From Dongia_B soli (GTDB lineage: Bacteria > Pseudomonadota > Alphaproteobacteria > Dongiales > Dongiaceae): a DNA stretch of 64,000 bases. Positions 1 through 8,332 of this stretch are shown here, piece by piece. Each line of letters starts with the position of its first letter. The stretch's first letter is position 1. A model generated the notes under the pieces. It made no database searches and was not told the DNA's origin. It was given only the letters and a program-made list of their open reading frames with translations. The stretch spans positions 248,001 to 312,000 of the forward strand of contig NZ_JAXCLW010000004.1 of the NCBI RefSeq assembly GCF_034044715.1, given 5' to 3'. Position numbers and translations under genes: made by a program.

Positions 1-1
1 T

Positions 2-523
2 CGCTACCGTTATGCCAATGGCGTCTGCATCGCTCATGATGGTCAGTCGCTGTTCTTCGCGGAATCCTGGGCCTGCCGCATTCATCGCTACTGGTTCGAT
101 GGACCTAATGCCGGCAAAGTGCAATGCATCATCAAAGACATGCCCGGCTATCCGGATAACATCAACCGGGCATCGGACGGCACTTACTGGATGGCCTGGC
201 TTGGCATGCGAACGCCCAGCTTCGATCTGTCGCTGCGGCATCCCGGCATGCGCAAGCGAATGACGCGACGTCTTCCGCAGGACGACTGGCTTTTCCCCAA
301 TATCAATACCGGCGGGGTCGTCAAGTTCGACGAGACCGGCCGGATCATCGAAACATTGGGCGATCTTGCCGGCGCCGCGCATCCGATGGTGACCTCCATG
401 CGCGAACATAAGGGCGAGCTGTTCATTGGCGGTATATTAAATGACCGCATCGGCCGTTATATCATTCCCGGCGCCGACCGAAGCTGGACCGGATTGAAGT
501 CGTATTGGGGAGAAGCCAAATGA
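2..523 (+). CDS. SMP-30/strictosidine synthase-like protein (5'-partial)
   Basis: The reading frame is open from the left edge, so the N-terminus lies outside the window. The visible 173 residues contain the strictosidine synthase/SMP-30 signature region: YANGVCIA, an FAES strand, a YRY/HRYW-like strand, then MPGYPDNINRASDG and a WMAWLGMR strand. This is a six-bladed propeller family of lactonases and esterase-like hydrolases. It ends in a TGA that overlaps the ATG of the next gene (ATGA), so the two are translationally coupled. With the sugar-type ABC ATPase downstream it probably acts on an imported sugar-like lactone. The substrate cannot be read from sequence. Confidence 0.75.
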   Translation, partial: RYRYANGVCIAHDGQSLFFAESWACRIHRYWFDGPNAGKVQCIIKDMPGYPDNINRASDGTYWMAWLGMRTPSFDLSLRHPGMRKRMTRRLPQDDWLFPNINTGGVVKFDETGRIIETLGDLAGAAHPMVTSMREHKGELFIGGILNDRIGRYIIPGADRSWTGLKSYWGEAK

Positions 524-1584
524 TCTTCGACCCCATACTTAATCTGTTCCGGGGCCGCGCCATCGCGATTCCGCCCTATGATGGCGCCTTCCGGCCAAAT
601 AACGCACTGGAAACCGCGACGGTGCTAAGTGAAATTGCAGGACCGGATAACCTTTGCCGAGCGGGAGAACGCATTCTTCTGAGCAGTCGAAATGAACTGC
701 TCCAACTCGATCCGACGGGGGCGACGTGCACGTCACTGGAAGCCTATCCGGAACTGATTACCAGCCTGGCCATTTCCAAAACCGGCAAGCTTGCCCTCTC
801 CCTTGCCGACCACCGGCTCCTGATCGATGGCGACGATATCCAATTGCCGAAGGAAATCCGCAGCATCACCGCCCTCGCTTTTGATGTGGATGACCGGCTT
901 TATATCTGCAATGGCAGCGATGTCCATTCGACCACGGATTGGGTGGTCGATCTCATGGAGAAGAGATGTAACGGCTCAGTCTGGCTATTACCTTCCGGCA
1001 GTCGCCAACCGACCTGCCTGGCTCGAAATTTAGCCTGGCCGGGCGGCATCCTGGTTCAGCAGGATCGATTGGTGATCAGCGAGAGCTGGCGACACCGGCT
1101 CGTCACCTTGTCGAAAACCGGGGCAAGTCCGGTACCGATACTTGATAAGCTTCCGGGCTATCCGGGCCGCTTGACGGCTTCAAGGTCCGGTGCGGCTTGG
1201 CTTGCCATCTTCGCGCCGCGAAACCGGCTGGTGGAATTCATCCTGCAGGAAGATGCCTATCGCCATGACATGATGCGGGAGATTCCGCGCCAGCAATGGA
1301 TCGCCCCCTCGCTTATGCCCACCAATAGCTTTCTCGACCCCTTGCAATGCGGCGCCATCAAGACCATGGGCGTGCGAAAACCCTGGGCACCCAGCCGGTC
1401 CTACGGGCTTGCGGTTTATCTCGATGCAGACCTGCAGCCAGTCAGCAGCTATCACAGCCGGGCGGATGGCAGACATCACGGCGTGACCTCGGTTTCGGAA
1501 ATCGACGAACGCATCTGGGTTGCCGCCTGCGGCGGCAATCGCTTGCTCGACCTTGGAGCGGTGCAGGAATTGGGAGCTGCATGA
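520..1584 (+). CDS. second SMP-30-like propeller protein
   Basis: A 354-residue protein of the same propeller type as its upstream neighbour but strongly diverged. It carries repeated strand motifs such as LAFDVDDRLYICNGSD near residues 115-130, WPGGILVQ near 175, a YPGRLTASRSGAAWLAI stretch near 215 and a C-terminal VTSVSEIDERIWVAACGGNRL blade. The ATG at 520 was chosen because it overlaps the preceding stop and has a GGGGAG ribosome site a few bases upstream. No signal peptide is obvious. It ends in another ATGA overlap with the ABC ATPase gene. Hydrolase or lactonase activity is inferred from family only. Confidence 0.6.
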   Translation: MIFDPILNLFRGRAIAIPPYDGAFRPNNALETATVLSEIAGPDNLCRAGERILLSSRNELLQLDPTGATCTSLEAYPELITSLAISKTGKLALSLADHRLLIDGDDIQLPKEIRSITALAFDVDDRLYICNGSDVHSTTDWVVDLMEKRCNGSVWLLPSGSRQPTCLARNLAWPGGILVQQDRLVISESWRHRLVTLSKTGASPVPILDKLPGYPGRLTASRSGAAWLAIFAPRNRLVEFILQEDAYRHDMMREIPRQQWIAPSLMPTNSFLDPLQCGAIKTMGVRKPWAPSRSYGLAVYLDADLQPVSSYHSRADGRHHGVTSVSEIDERIWVAACGGNRLLDLGAVQELGAA

Positions 1585-3083
1585 TGGACCCCATCATTCG
1601 CATGCAAAAGATTACAAAGACCTATCGCGGTGTCCCCGCCATCCGCGACATCGATTTCGATCTTCAGCCGGCAGAGATCCATGCGCTACTCGGTGAAAAT
1701 GGCGCCGGCAAATCGACCTTGACAAAAATCATGGCTGGGGCGGTCCAGGCAACCAGCGGCGTCATGATCTATCTCGGCAGGCAAGTTTCTTTTTCCTCGC
1801 CGAATGAGGCGCTCCGCGCCGGCATCGCAATGGTGTATCAGGAAACGAGCCTCATCCCCTCCATGACCGTGGCGCAGAACCTCTATCTTGGCGAAGAGAA
1901 ATTTCTGAATCGCCTGCGCGGGATCTATATCAGCGCCCAGCAATTTCTCCAGTCATTGAATTTCTCCGTCGAACCGACCGCCCTGGTGGAGACGCTTGGC
2001 GCGGCGAAACGGCAGATGGTGGAGATTGCCCGTGCCGTGCATCACGACGTCAAAGTCATTATTTTCGATGAACCGACGGCCACCCTGACACCGGAGGAAA
2101 AACGGCACTTCTTCGCCTTACTCGGCAGATTGAAAAAGCGGGGCGTTTCGATCGTCTTTATTTCTCACGCCTTGGAAGAAGCCCTGGCTCATGCCGACCG
2201 CATAACGATCATGCGGGACGGGATGCATGTCCTGACCGCGCCCGCAAGAGAGCTCAATCGCGATCTCGTCATCCGCGCCATGGTGGGCCGTACTTTGTCG
2301 GATACCATTTACAACAAGCATCGTGCGCCATCGGACCTGCGGAAAGCCGGGCAGCGCATCCTTTCCGTCGAAGATATCTCGATGGGCAGCATGGTGCGCA
2401 ACAATTCCTTCTCCATTTTCACCGGCCAAATCACCGGTGTTTTCGGCCTCATCGGATCGGGTCGCACCGAAACCTTCAAGATCGTTTCCGGCATCTACAA
2501 GCGCAATTTCCTGCGCGGCGGGGAGATTCGCGTCGGTGATCGCCAGATCCGCTATTATGTGCCCCGAGAAGCGGTCCAAGACGGCATCGTCTACGTAACC
2601 GAAGATCGCAAAAGCGAGGGCTTTTTTGAGACGATGTCGATCGCCGAAAATCTGATGTCCGGCCTGCTCGCAGCCGATCGGAATGGTAAGATCGCGATCA
2701 ATATGGGCGAAATGCGGAAGCTCGCCGCCAGCTGGACGACCCGCTTGAACATTCGCGCCATCAATGAGAATGCCCGGGTCGTCGAGCTCTCCGGTGGCAA
2801 TCAACAGAAAGTCGTGATCGGCAAGGGGCTGATTCAGCAACCGCGCATCATCATCTTCGACGAACCGACACGCGGAGTCGATGTCGGGGCGATCGCTGAA
2901 ATTCATCAACTGATGAATGGGCTGGCGGATCAGGGCCTAGCCGTCGTGATGATATCCTCCTACCTTCCGGAAATCATGAACCTGTCCGACCGGATATTGG
3001 TTTGCCGTCAGGGCCGGATTGTCGAAGAATTCTCCCCCATCGAGGCGACCGAGGAAAAGATCATGTACGCGGCCGTCCATTAA
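1581..3083 (+). CDS. sugar-type ABC importer ATPase, two fused domains (RbsA/XylG/MglA family)
   Basis: A 500-residue protein with two ATPase domains, the usual size for RbsA-like energisers of monosaccharide importers. Domain 1 has Walker A GENGAGKST (38-46) and Walker B IIFDEPTA; its signature is degenerate (LGAAKRQM). Domain 2 has the family's typical degenerate Walker A (GLIGSGRTE) but an intact LSGGNQQK signature and IIFDEPTRGVDVG. The start at 1581 overlaps the upstream stop; a second ATG follows directly at 1584. The permease and periplasmic binding protein are not in the window and presumably precede it. The paired SMP-30-like genes suggest a carbohydrate or sugar-acid lactone substrate, by inference. 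Confidence 0.9.
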   Translation: MMDPIIRMQKITKTYRGVPAIRDIDFDLQPAEIHALLGENGAGKSTLTKIMAGAVQATSGVMIYLGRQVSFSSPNEALRAGIAMVYQETSLIPSMTVAQNLYLGEEKFLNRLRGIYISAQQFLQSLNFSVEPTALVETLGAAKRQMVEIARAVHHDVKVIIFDEPTATLTPEEKRHFFALLGRLKKRGVSIVFISHALEEALAHADRITIMRDGMHVLTAPARELNRDLVIRAMVGRTLSDTIYNKHRAPSDLRKAGQRILSVEDISMGSMVRNNSFSIFTGQITGVFGLIGSGRTETFKIVSGIYKRNFLRGGEIRVGDRQIRYYVPREAVQDGIVYVTEDRKSEGFFETMSIAENLMSGLLAADRNGKIAINMGEMRKLAASWTTRLNIRAINENARVVELSGGNQQKVVIGKGLIQQPRIIIFDEPTRGVDVGAIAEIHQLMNGLADQGLAVVMISSYLPEIMNLSDRILVCRQGRIVEEFSPIEATEEKIMYAAVH

Positions 3084-3124
3084 CGCCTATCATGATCGAA
3101 TACTTGTTCAAGGAGACCTGATCA

Positions 3125-3532
3125 ATGGCCACTGTGAAGATCCCCTCGATCGAAGAAGCTGAACGCAACCCGCTTGTGAAAGCGGTCTACGATGATATCC
3201 GCGCCACACGGAAGTCAGATTTCATCAATAACATCTGGCGGGCGCTTGCTTTCGACCCGCCTCTGTTACAGCGGACCTGGACACAGATCAAAAATGTGAT
3301 GGCGGTCGAAGGCACGCTTGATCCTTTGACTCGAGAGATGATTTACATCGCCGTCTCGACGGCGAATTCGTGCAGTTACTGCGTTCACTCCCACACCTCA
3401 GCGGCGCGTGCAAAGGGTATGACTGATGCCCAGCATGCTGAGCTCATGGCCATCATTGGGCTTGCTGCGCAAACCAATCATTTGGTGAATGCAATGCAAT
3501 TGCCGATCGATCCGGAATTTGAGGTGAAATGA
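3125..3532 (+). CDS. carboxymuconolactone decarboxylase/AhpD-like protein
   Basis: A 135-residue protein with the AhpD/CMD core. The segment around residues 85-92 (SCSYCVHSH) supplies the CxxC-x2-H redox or catalytic motif, preceded by an acidic LTREMIYIAV helix. It begins 41 bases after the ABC ATPase gene with an AAGGAGACC ribosome site just upstream, so it is probably the last gene of the same operon. Members are decarboxylases, peroxidase partners or uncharacterised oxidoreductases. The CxxC favours a redox role over true carboxymuconolactone decarboxylation. Confidence 0.8.
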   Translation: MATVKIPSIEEAERNPLVKAVYDDIRATRKSDFINNIWRALAFDPPLLQRTWTQIKNVMAVEGTLDPLTREMIYIAVSTANSCSYCVHSHTSAARAKGMTDAQHAELMAIIGLAAQTNHLVNAMQLPIDPEFEVK

Positions 3533-3729
3533 CCGAAAGACCGGTTACCGCAGACTACGGTGCCAGTCATATGTACAGGTAAATGCCGGAACCACGGCTC
3601 CTTACATCTCGCCTTTAGCTACGCCCGCATTCGGCGAAACGGCATTCCATAAGTCTACCCACAGTCTATTGACCTCCTCGACCAATATCCTTCTTATTCG
3701 TCGATCGGTAAGGTAAGGAGGCCTCAGCA

Positions 3730-3997
3730 ATGTCATCGCCAAAGCTTCTGACCGCATCATCCGGTCCGGCGAAGCGTAGCCGCAGAAAATTGGGCAAAAA
3801 GAAGCCCTTATTTACGCGCCAAGGCAGCGCTGCGAAAACTGCTCGCAGCCTTGCGGGAAATCGGCGATCGGCCGGATGTCGATGAACTGCTGCAGCGCTA
3901 CGACGTCACCGAGGCTCAGCTGGCATGTTTTATCAAAGCCACCGAGGCTGAAGCCGTTCTGTCCGAAGGCTCGCTTTTGCTCAGACCCTGCCACTAG
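3730..3997 (+). pseudogene. small ORF interrupted by a frameshift
   Basis: An AAGGAGG ribosome site at about 3715-3721 sits nine bases before ATG 3730. The first frame gives a basic N-terminus (MSSPKLLTASSGPAKRSRRK) but stops at 3885. From about 3790 the coding-like sequence continues in the +1 frame to TAG 3997, with a helical, acidic tail (RPDVDELLQRYDVTEAQLA) that has no start codon of its own. A one-base insertion, perhaps in the A5 run near 3797-3801, would join the halves into a protein of about 88 residues. I do not recognise the family. The 197 bases before it (3533-3729) show nothing else. Confidence 0.4.
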
Positions 3998-4169
3998 CCG
4001 AGCCGCTCTAGATCCACCGCTATTGCCCGGGCAACTCCCGGCGTGTCGCAAATTCCATTTGATCTCAAAATGGAAAACTGGGACCGACATGCTGTAATGA
4101 GAGTGCTGGGCCCAGGGTCAGTTCCGGAGTGGATGGCCTTGTGGCATCGGCAGGCGGATGAGGGCTCCG

Positions 4170-4403
4170 ATGGATAATGAGAAGCGCCGGCTCAGTTATG
4201 TTCTTTTTCTGATCGCCGGTTCCGGGCTTATCGCCATTGCGCGAGCGATGTCCCTGACCTTCGTCGCCATCAAATTGCAGCACCGCATGCAGCCGCCGCC
4301 CCTCCCCCGGCAAGATCCCAGGTTGGAGTCGGATGAGCGGCCTTACGATGCTCTCTCGGTTGACTTCGGGATTCAGACAATCTCGCGTGGAACGGCCATG
4401 TAG
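4170..4403 (+). pseudogene. N-terminal remnant of an MFS transporter
   Basis: The first 35 residues (MDNEKRRLSYVLFLIAGSG followed by LIAIARAMSLTFVAIKLQ) look like the cytoplasmic start and first membrane helix of a drug/metabolite MFS transporter. The sequence then switches abruptly to proline- and charge-rich material with no membrane character and stops at 4403, against about 400 residues for an intact transporter. An upstream ATG at 4158 is also possible. With the frameshifted ORF before it, this marks 3533-4416 as decayed sequence between two operons. No transposase or target-site duplication is visible. Confidence 0.55.
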
Positions 4404-4416
4404 ATCGGGGCGGCAG

Positions 4417-5319
4417 CTAGCGAGGCGATACAGGGAAGGCGCCCGGTCCTTTTCGGTACCGGTGGAGCCCATCTGTCACAGAAAGGCAGCTATCGCGCCA
4501 CAATTTTGCTTCCCGTGTGAGGGCATCGCTCTCAGCCAGTTGTCGATGACTGCATTTCTCGACGGCTGCGTTCAACGACGTTTCTAGATCCTGCCCCACC
4601 GCCTGAAAAATCTCGGCGAAAGCTGTTACACTCTGCCGAGTGTTTTGATCCACCGCCCCATGGATATCGGTCAGATCGCGATTGACCTCAATCCCGGCGA
4701 GATAATCGTTAAGTGCGGCAAGGAGGTTCGTGGTGTTATGCGAAAACGCAATTGTCGCATCGGCAACATGCGTCTTCTTTTCCGCGCTGCATTGGCAACC
4801 TTCGCTATCGTCGATGCCGGTTTTTTCCAATTCTTCAAGAAATGATGCATTTTTCGGTGCGACCGGCTGGGCTTGTGATCCCGTCAAACGAGCTAAGATC
4901 TTGAGATAACTCGCCTCGCTTCCAGCATGAAGGGTTGAACCAAGCGTATTCTTCTCGCCCGGCCCGTCCCGCTGGATTGCGAGGCCATTTTCCGCCCAGC
5001 GCGCCGTCAGGATGATCGGCAGCCGGATAACGCTCCGCGGTCTCAGATAGAGCGTGGCGACATCGTTATGCTCCAATCCTTCGATGTCCGCCTGCCCGCT
5101 TTTCCGTCGTCCAGCGGAATCGATCCAGCTCTGTTCGATCATGCCGGCAATGCTATGGTCGGCTGTCTTATGCAGGGTGAGGTTGATTGCCGACTTGCCA
5201 AACATGCCGACAAACTGGGCCGGCAGCTGCTCGGAAGCATGCACCCTGCTTGCCGAGAGGAGGGCAAGTCCGAGACCGCATGCGAATAGTAGCCATTGTC
5301 TCACCATAGCATCGCTCAT
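4417..5319 (-). CDS. secreted protein of unknown function
   Basis: A 300-residue protein with a clear N-terminal signal peptide (hydrophobic WLLFACGLGLALLSA, cleavage probably after RVHA). The mature part has a beta-rich first half and a helical second half with cysteines at CQCS and near CSHRQ and DSCLS, consistent with disulfides in the periplasm. I do not recognise the family. An in-frame TTG at 5328 and an ATG at 5307 are alternative starts. It begins 24 bases after the end of the upstream potA-like gene on the same strand and could be co-transcribed with the Pot operon, but nothing ties it functionally to transport. Confidence 0.65.
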   Translation of the reverse strand: MSDAMVRQWLLFACGLGLALLSASRVHASEQLPAQFVGMFGKSAINLTLHKTADHSIAGMIEQSWIDSAGRRKSGQADIEGLEHNDVATLYLRPRSVIRLPIILTARWAENGLAIQRDGPGEKNTLGSTLHAGSEASYLKILARLTGSQAQPVAPKNASFLEELEKTGIDDSEGCQCSAEKKTHVADATIAFSHNTTNLLAALNDYLAGIEVNRDLTDIHGAVDQNTRQSVTAFAEIFQAVGQDLETSLNAAVEKCSHRQLAESDALTREAKLWRDSCLSVTDGLHRYRKGPGAFPVSPR

Positions 5320-5343
5320 TCGCCCCAACTGCGCAAGCCGCTA

Positions 5344-6453
5344 CTAGGAAGATGCCGGATCGAGCAGAACTGCCGAATCCGGGCTCCAGCTTAACCAGAT
5401 ATCCTTGCCGACCAGATGGTCGACCTGGCCATCGCGGATCATGTTCTGTCGGGCGACCGCCATCGGCGCTGCGTTATGCGCCGTCTCCACATAGTAATGA
5501 TTTCGATCGCCGAGATAAGCTCTGGCGGCCAACCTGCCCTTGACGACGTTCTCCTGTGATGATGGAAACGGCGTCTCGCTCAGGGTTATCTTCTCCGGCC
5601 GAACGGCAATGGTGACGTTACCGTGTATGATCTGGCCTTCCTTGGCTGTTACGCGGAGTTGGCCGAAGGGGCCAGCATCCACTAGATAATTTCCATGAGA
5701 TGCCGACAGCAGGCGCCCATCGATGAAATTCATCGAGCCGATGAAGCCGGCAACCTCGCGGCAATTCGGCTCTTCATAAAGCTGCTGCGCCGCATCGATC
5801 TGCAGCACCCGCCCCTTCGACATGACGGCGATGCGATCGGACATCGTCAGCGCTTCTTCCTGATCATGTGTGACGAAGACGAAGGTGATGCCCACAGATT
5901 GCTGCAATTGGCGCAACTCGAGCTGCATTTCCTCCCGCAGTTTCTTGTCCAGCGCGCCCAACGGCTCATCCAGCAGCAGCACCTTCGGTTGGCAGACCAG
6001 GGCACGAGCCAACGCCACGCGTTGACGTTGCCCACCGGAGAGCTGGTGCGGCTTGCGATAGCCATAGCTAGGCAATTTGATCAAATTCAGCGCCTTATCG
6101 ACCGCATCGTCGATGGTCGCTTTCGTCATCTGCCGGTTGCGCAGCCCATAGGCGATATTCTGTCGGACATCCAGATGCGGAAAGATCGCATAGTTCTGGA
6201 ACACCATATTGGTCGGCCGGCTGTTAGGTGCCACGCCCGACATCGCCTGTCCGTCGATATAGATTTCGCCATATGTCGGATGCTCGAAGCCCGCCAGCAT
6301 CCGCAACAGCGTGGTCTTTCCACAGCCGGACGGACCTAGCAGCGAAAAAAACTCACCTTCGCGAATGGTGAAACTGATGTCGTCGACCGCCCGAAGCGAA
6401 CCGAAGAGCTTCGAGACGGACTTGATATAGATAAAGCCGTCTTGTGCAGTCAT
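5344..6453 (-). CDS. potA: PotA-like ABC importer ATPase
   Basis: A 369-residue ATPase of the spermidine/putrescine (and other small cation) importer family. Walker A is GPSGCGKTT (40-48), the signature LSGGQRQR is at about 138-145 and Walker B LLLDEP at 159-164, followed by the D-loop GALD and the switch histidine in VTHDQEEA. The C-terminal third is a TOBE-type regulatory domain. It overlaps the upstream permease gene by four bases. It is the last cistron of a potD-B-C-A order transcribed leftward, divergent from the GGT/Puu-like cluster, which suggests the cargo is an amine used by that cluster. Confidence 0.93.
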   Translation of the reverse strand: MTAQDGFIYIKSVSKLFGSLRAVDDISFTIREGEFFSLLGPSGCGKTTLLRMLAGFEHPTYGEIYIDGQAMSGVAPNSRPTNMVFQNYAIFPHLDVRQNIAYGLRNRQMTKATIDDAVDKALNLIKLPSYGYRKPHQLSGGQRQRVALARALVCQPKVLLLDEPLGALDKKLREEMQLELRQLQQSVGITFVFVTHDQEEALTMSDRIAVMSKGRVLQIDAAQQLYEEPNCREVAGFIGSMNFIDGRLLSASHGNYLVDAGPFGQLRVTAKEGQIIHGNVTIAVRPEKITLSETPFPSSQENVVKGRLAARAYLGDRNHYYVETAHNAAPMAVARQNMIRDGQVDHLVGKDIWLSWSPDSAVLLDPASS

Positions 6454-7265
6454 GATCCCAAGGCTCCTGATTCTCTGACGGGACCGCCGCGGCGGCGAAC
6501 CACTTCCGCAAGCGTCACCAGAATGACCGACCCCACCAGAATGCAGCTCCCCAAGGCAAGAACGCCGGGCAGGTTCTGAGGAAACCGGAGTTGGCTGAAG
6601 ATGAAAACCGGCAATGTTCCATCCGATCCGCTGAGGAAAGCGGCGATCAGATATTCATCGAAAGAGGCGGTGAAGCACAGGAGAAGGCTGGAAATGATGG
6701 CAGGCCAGACCAGCGGCAGCGTCACCCGCACCAGCACTTTGAGGGCGGAATCGCCCAGATCATAGGCGGCCTCTTCCAGGCTTCTATCGAAACCCTCAAG
6801 ACGAGAAATCAGGATGAGCATGGAGAACGGCACGCAGAGCATCACATGACCGGCCGCGACGGTCATCAAGGATAGCTCAAAACCGAGGATCTTTCGCAGC
6901 ACGACCAGAAGCGCTAAGGCGAGAACCAAGGATGGAATGATCAGCGGCAGCATAATGAAACCGACGAACAAGGCCCGTCCCGGCAAGGCGAAACGCGTCA
7001 CCGCTTTCGCCGCGATAAAGCCGAGTATGGTGGAGATCACGGAGACGCTTGCCGCAACCTTCAGACTGGCCTTGAGCGCATTGATCATTTGATCGTTCTG
7101 GCTCATCTGTTGATACCAGTTGAACGTAAACCCCTTCAGCGGAAAGGTGATATAGATACTGTCATTCACAGAGAAGAGCGGCAGCAGCAGCACCGGCCCA
7201 TAAAGGAAGATCAGGAAAAGGACGGCATAGGTGCCGAGGGCGCTGGGTCGAATCCGAGTTCCCAT
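6450..7265 (-). CDS. potC: PotC-like ABC permease
   Basis: A 271-residue inner-membrane permease with about six hydrophobic helices. The ATPase-coupling EAA loop is intact (LEEAAYDLGDSALKVLVRVTL, then the LP turn). The N-terminal periplasmic loop contains the usual FNWYQQM region. The stop overlaps the start of the ATPase gene and the gene lies four bases after potB, so the three are tightly coupled. Together with PotB it forms the membrane channel. Substrate is not determinable, but the context favours a polyamine or related amine. Confidence 0.92.
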   Translation of the reverse strand: MGTRIRPSALGTYAVLFLIFLYGPVLLLPLFSVNDSIYITFPLKGFTFNWYQQMSQNDQMINALKASLKVAASVSVISTILGFIAAKAVTRFALPGRALFVGFIMLPLIIPSLVLALALLVVLRKILGFELSLMTVAAGHVMLCVPFSMLILISRLEGFDRSLEEAAYDLGDSALKVLVRVTLPLVWPAIISSLLLCFTASFDEYLIAAFLSGSDGTLPVFIFSQLRFPQNLPGVLALGSCILVGSVILVTLAEVVRRRGGPVRESGALGS

Positions 7266-7269
7266 GATG

Positions 7270-8250
7270 TTACTCCCGTACCGGTCTACGTCGCTGCCCG
7301 GTGGTCCACAGGAACAAGCAGACGATCAGGGTTACGACCAGCATCATGACAATGGAGACCGCCGCACCCATCGGGGCATTGTCGGATCTGGTGACAAGCG
7401 ACTGGATCACGCTACCAAGCATCATGCCGGAGGTGCCGCCCACCAGAGCCGGTGTCACGTAGTCGCCCACGGTTGGGATGAAAACCAGCAGGGTCGACGC
7501 CAGGGTCCCTGGCATCGACAGAGGCAAGGTGACGCGCAAGAAGCGCTTGACGGGGCTGTCGCCAAGATCGGTTGCCGCCTCCAACAGCGAGCGGTCGATC
7601 TTTTCCAGCGAAACATAGATCGGCAGGATGGCATAGGCCGCCCATGCATGGCTAAGGGTGATCGTGACCGCGATCGGGTTATAGAGCAGGAATTCCAGCG
7701 GCTTGGAAATGAAGCCCAATCCCATCAAGCTGGAATTGATAACGCCATCGAAACCTAGAATGACCTTCCAGGCGAAGATACGCAGCAAATAGCTGATCCA
7801 AAACGGCACTGTGATCAGGATGATCCAGACCAGTTTGTGCTGGCGGACGCGGAAGGCCAGGAAATAGGCCATGGGGTAAGAGAGCAGCAAGATCACCGTG
7901 GTGGCGATTGCCGACATGCAGACGGATCGGATGAGCAGGTTTATGTAGAGCGGCGATTCATCATAAGCAAAAAACTGCCGATAGTTCTCGAGCGTGAACG
8001 TCCGGTCGAAAACGATGCCGTCCTGCGTCCAGAAACTGAGGATGACCAGCATGACCAATGGGATGCCGAGCAGCGAGATCATGACCAGCAAGGTCGGCGA
8101 CAGCAGGAGATAGCCCCTGACCGCTTCCGATCTCAGCCACAAACGCCGCAGCTTCCAACTGAGTGAATTGGAAGGATTTACGGATGTCATGGAATTGGTC
8201 GAGGACCGGATCGACGCGATCGCGGAATCCTCCTGTTTTGCAACACTCAT
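7270..8250 (-). CDS. potB: PotB-like ABC permease
   Basis: A 326-residue permease with a longer hydrophilic N-terminus than PotC, six predicted membrane segments and an intact EAA loop (LLEAATDLGDSPVKRFLRVTL with the following LP). It is the first membrane component downstream of the binding-protein gene, separated from it by an 82-base gap containing a strong hairpin. PotB/PotC order and size match spermidine/putrescine-type importers. Confidence 0.92.
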   Translation of the reverse strand: MSVAKQEDSAIASIRSSTNSMTSVNPSNSLSWKLRRLWLRSEAVRGYLLLSPTLLVMISLLGIPLVMLVILSFWTQDGIVFDRTFTLENYRQFFAYDESPLYINLLIRSVCMSAIATTVILLLSYPMAYFLAFRVRQHKLVWIILITVPFWISYLLRIFAWKVILGFDGVINSSLMGLGFISKPLEFLLYNPIAVTITLSHAWAAYAILPIYVSLEKIDRSLLEAATDLGDSPVKRFLRVTLPLSMPGTLASTLLVFIPTVGDYVTPALVGGTSGMMLGSVIQSLVTRSDNAPMGAAVSIVMMLVVTLIVCLFLWTTGQRRRPVRE

Positions 8251-8288
8251 TTAGATGCCGGCTTCCCTCTGTTCATATCCGGAACGGC

Positions 8289-8323
8289 ACGGCCAAGCTT
8301 GCAGCAGTTGCAAGCTTGGCCGT
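8289..8323. other. 15-bp intercistronic hairpin after the binding-protein gene
   Basis: Perfect 15-bp inverted repeat (arms 8289-8303 and 8309-8323, loop five bases) placed ten bases beyond the stop of the binding-protein gene and 39 bases before potB. There is no T-run on the minus strand after the stem, so it is more likely an mRNA-stabilising or partial-termination element that lets the binding protein be made in excess. Confidence 0.75.
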
Positions 8324-8332
8324 TTGATGACC

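Noticed and set aside
1347..1580. Upstream start for the RbsA-like ATPase
   Set aside because: The extension overlaps the SMP-30-like gene; ATG 1581 overlaps the preceding stop and begins the ATPase fold at normal length.
3533..4416. Insertion sequence or integration scar
   Set aside because: No transposase fragment, terminal inverted repeats or target duplication were seen; only decayed coding sequence.
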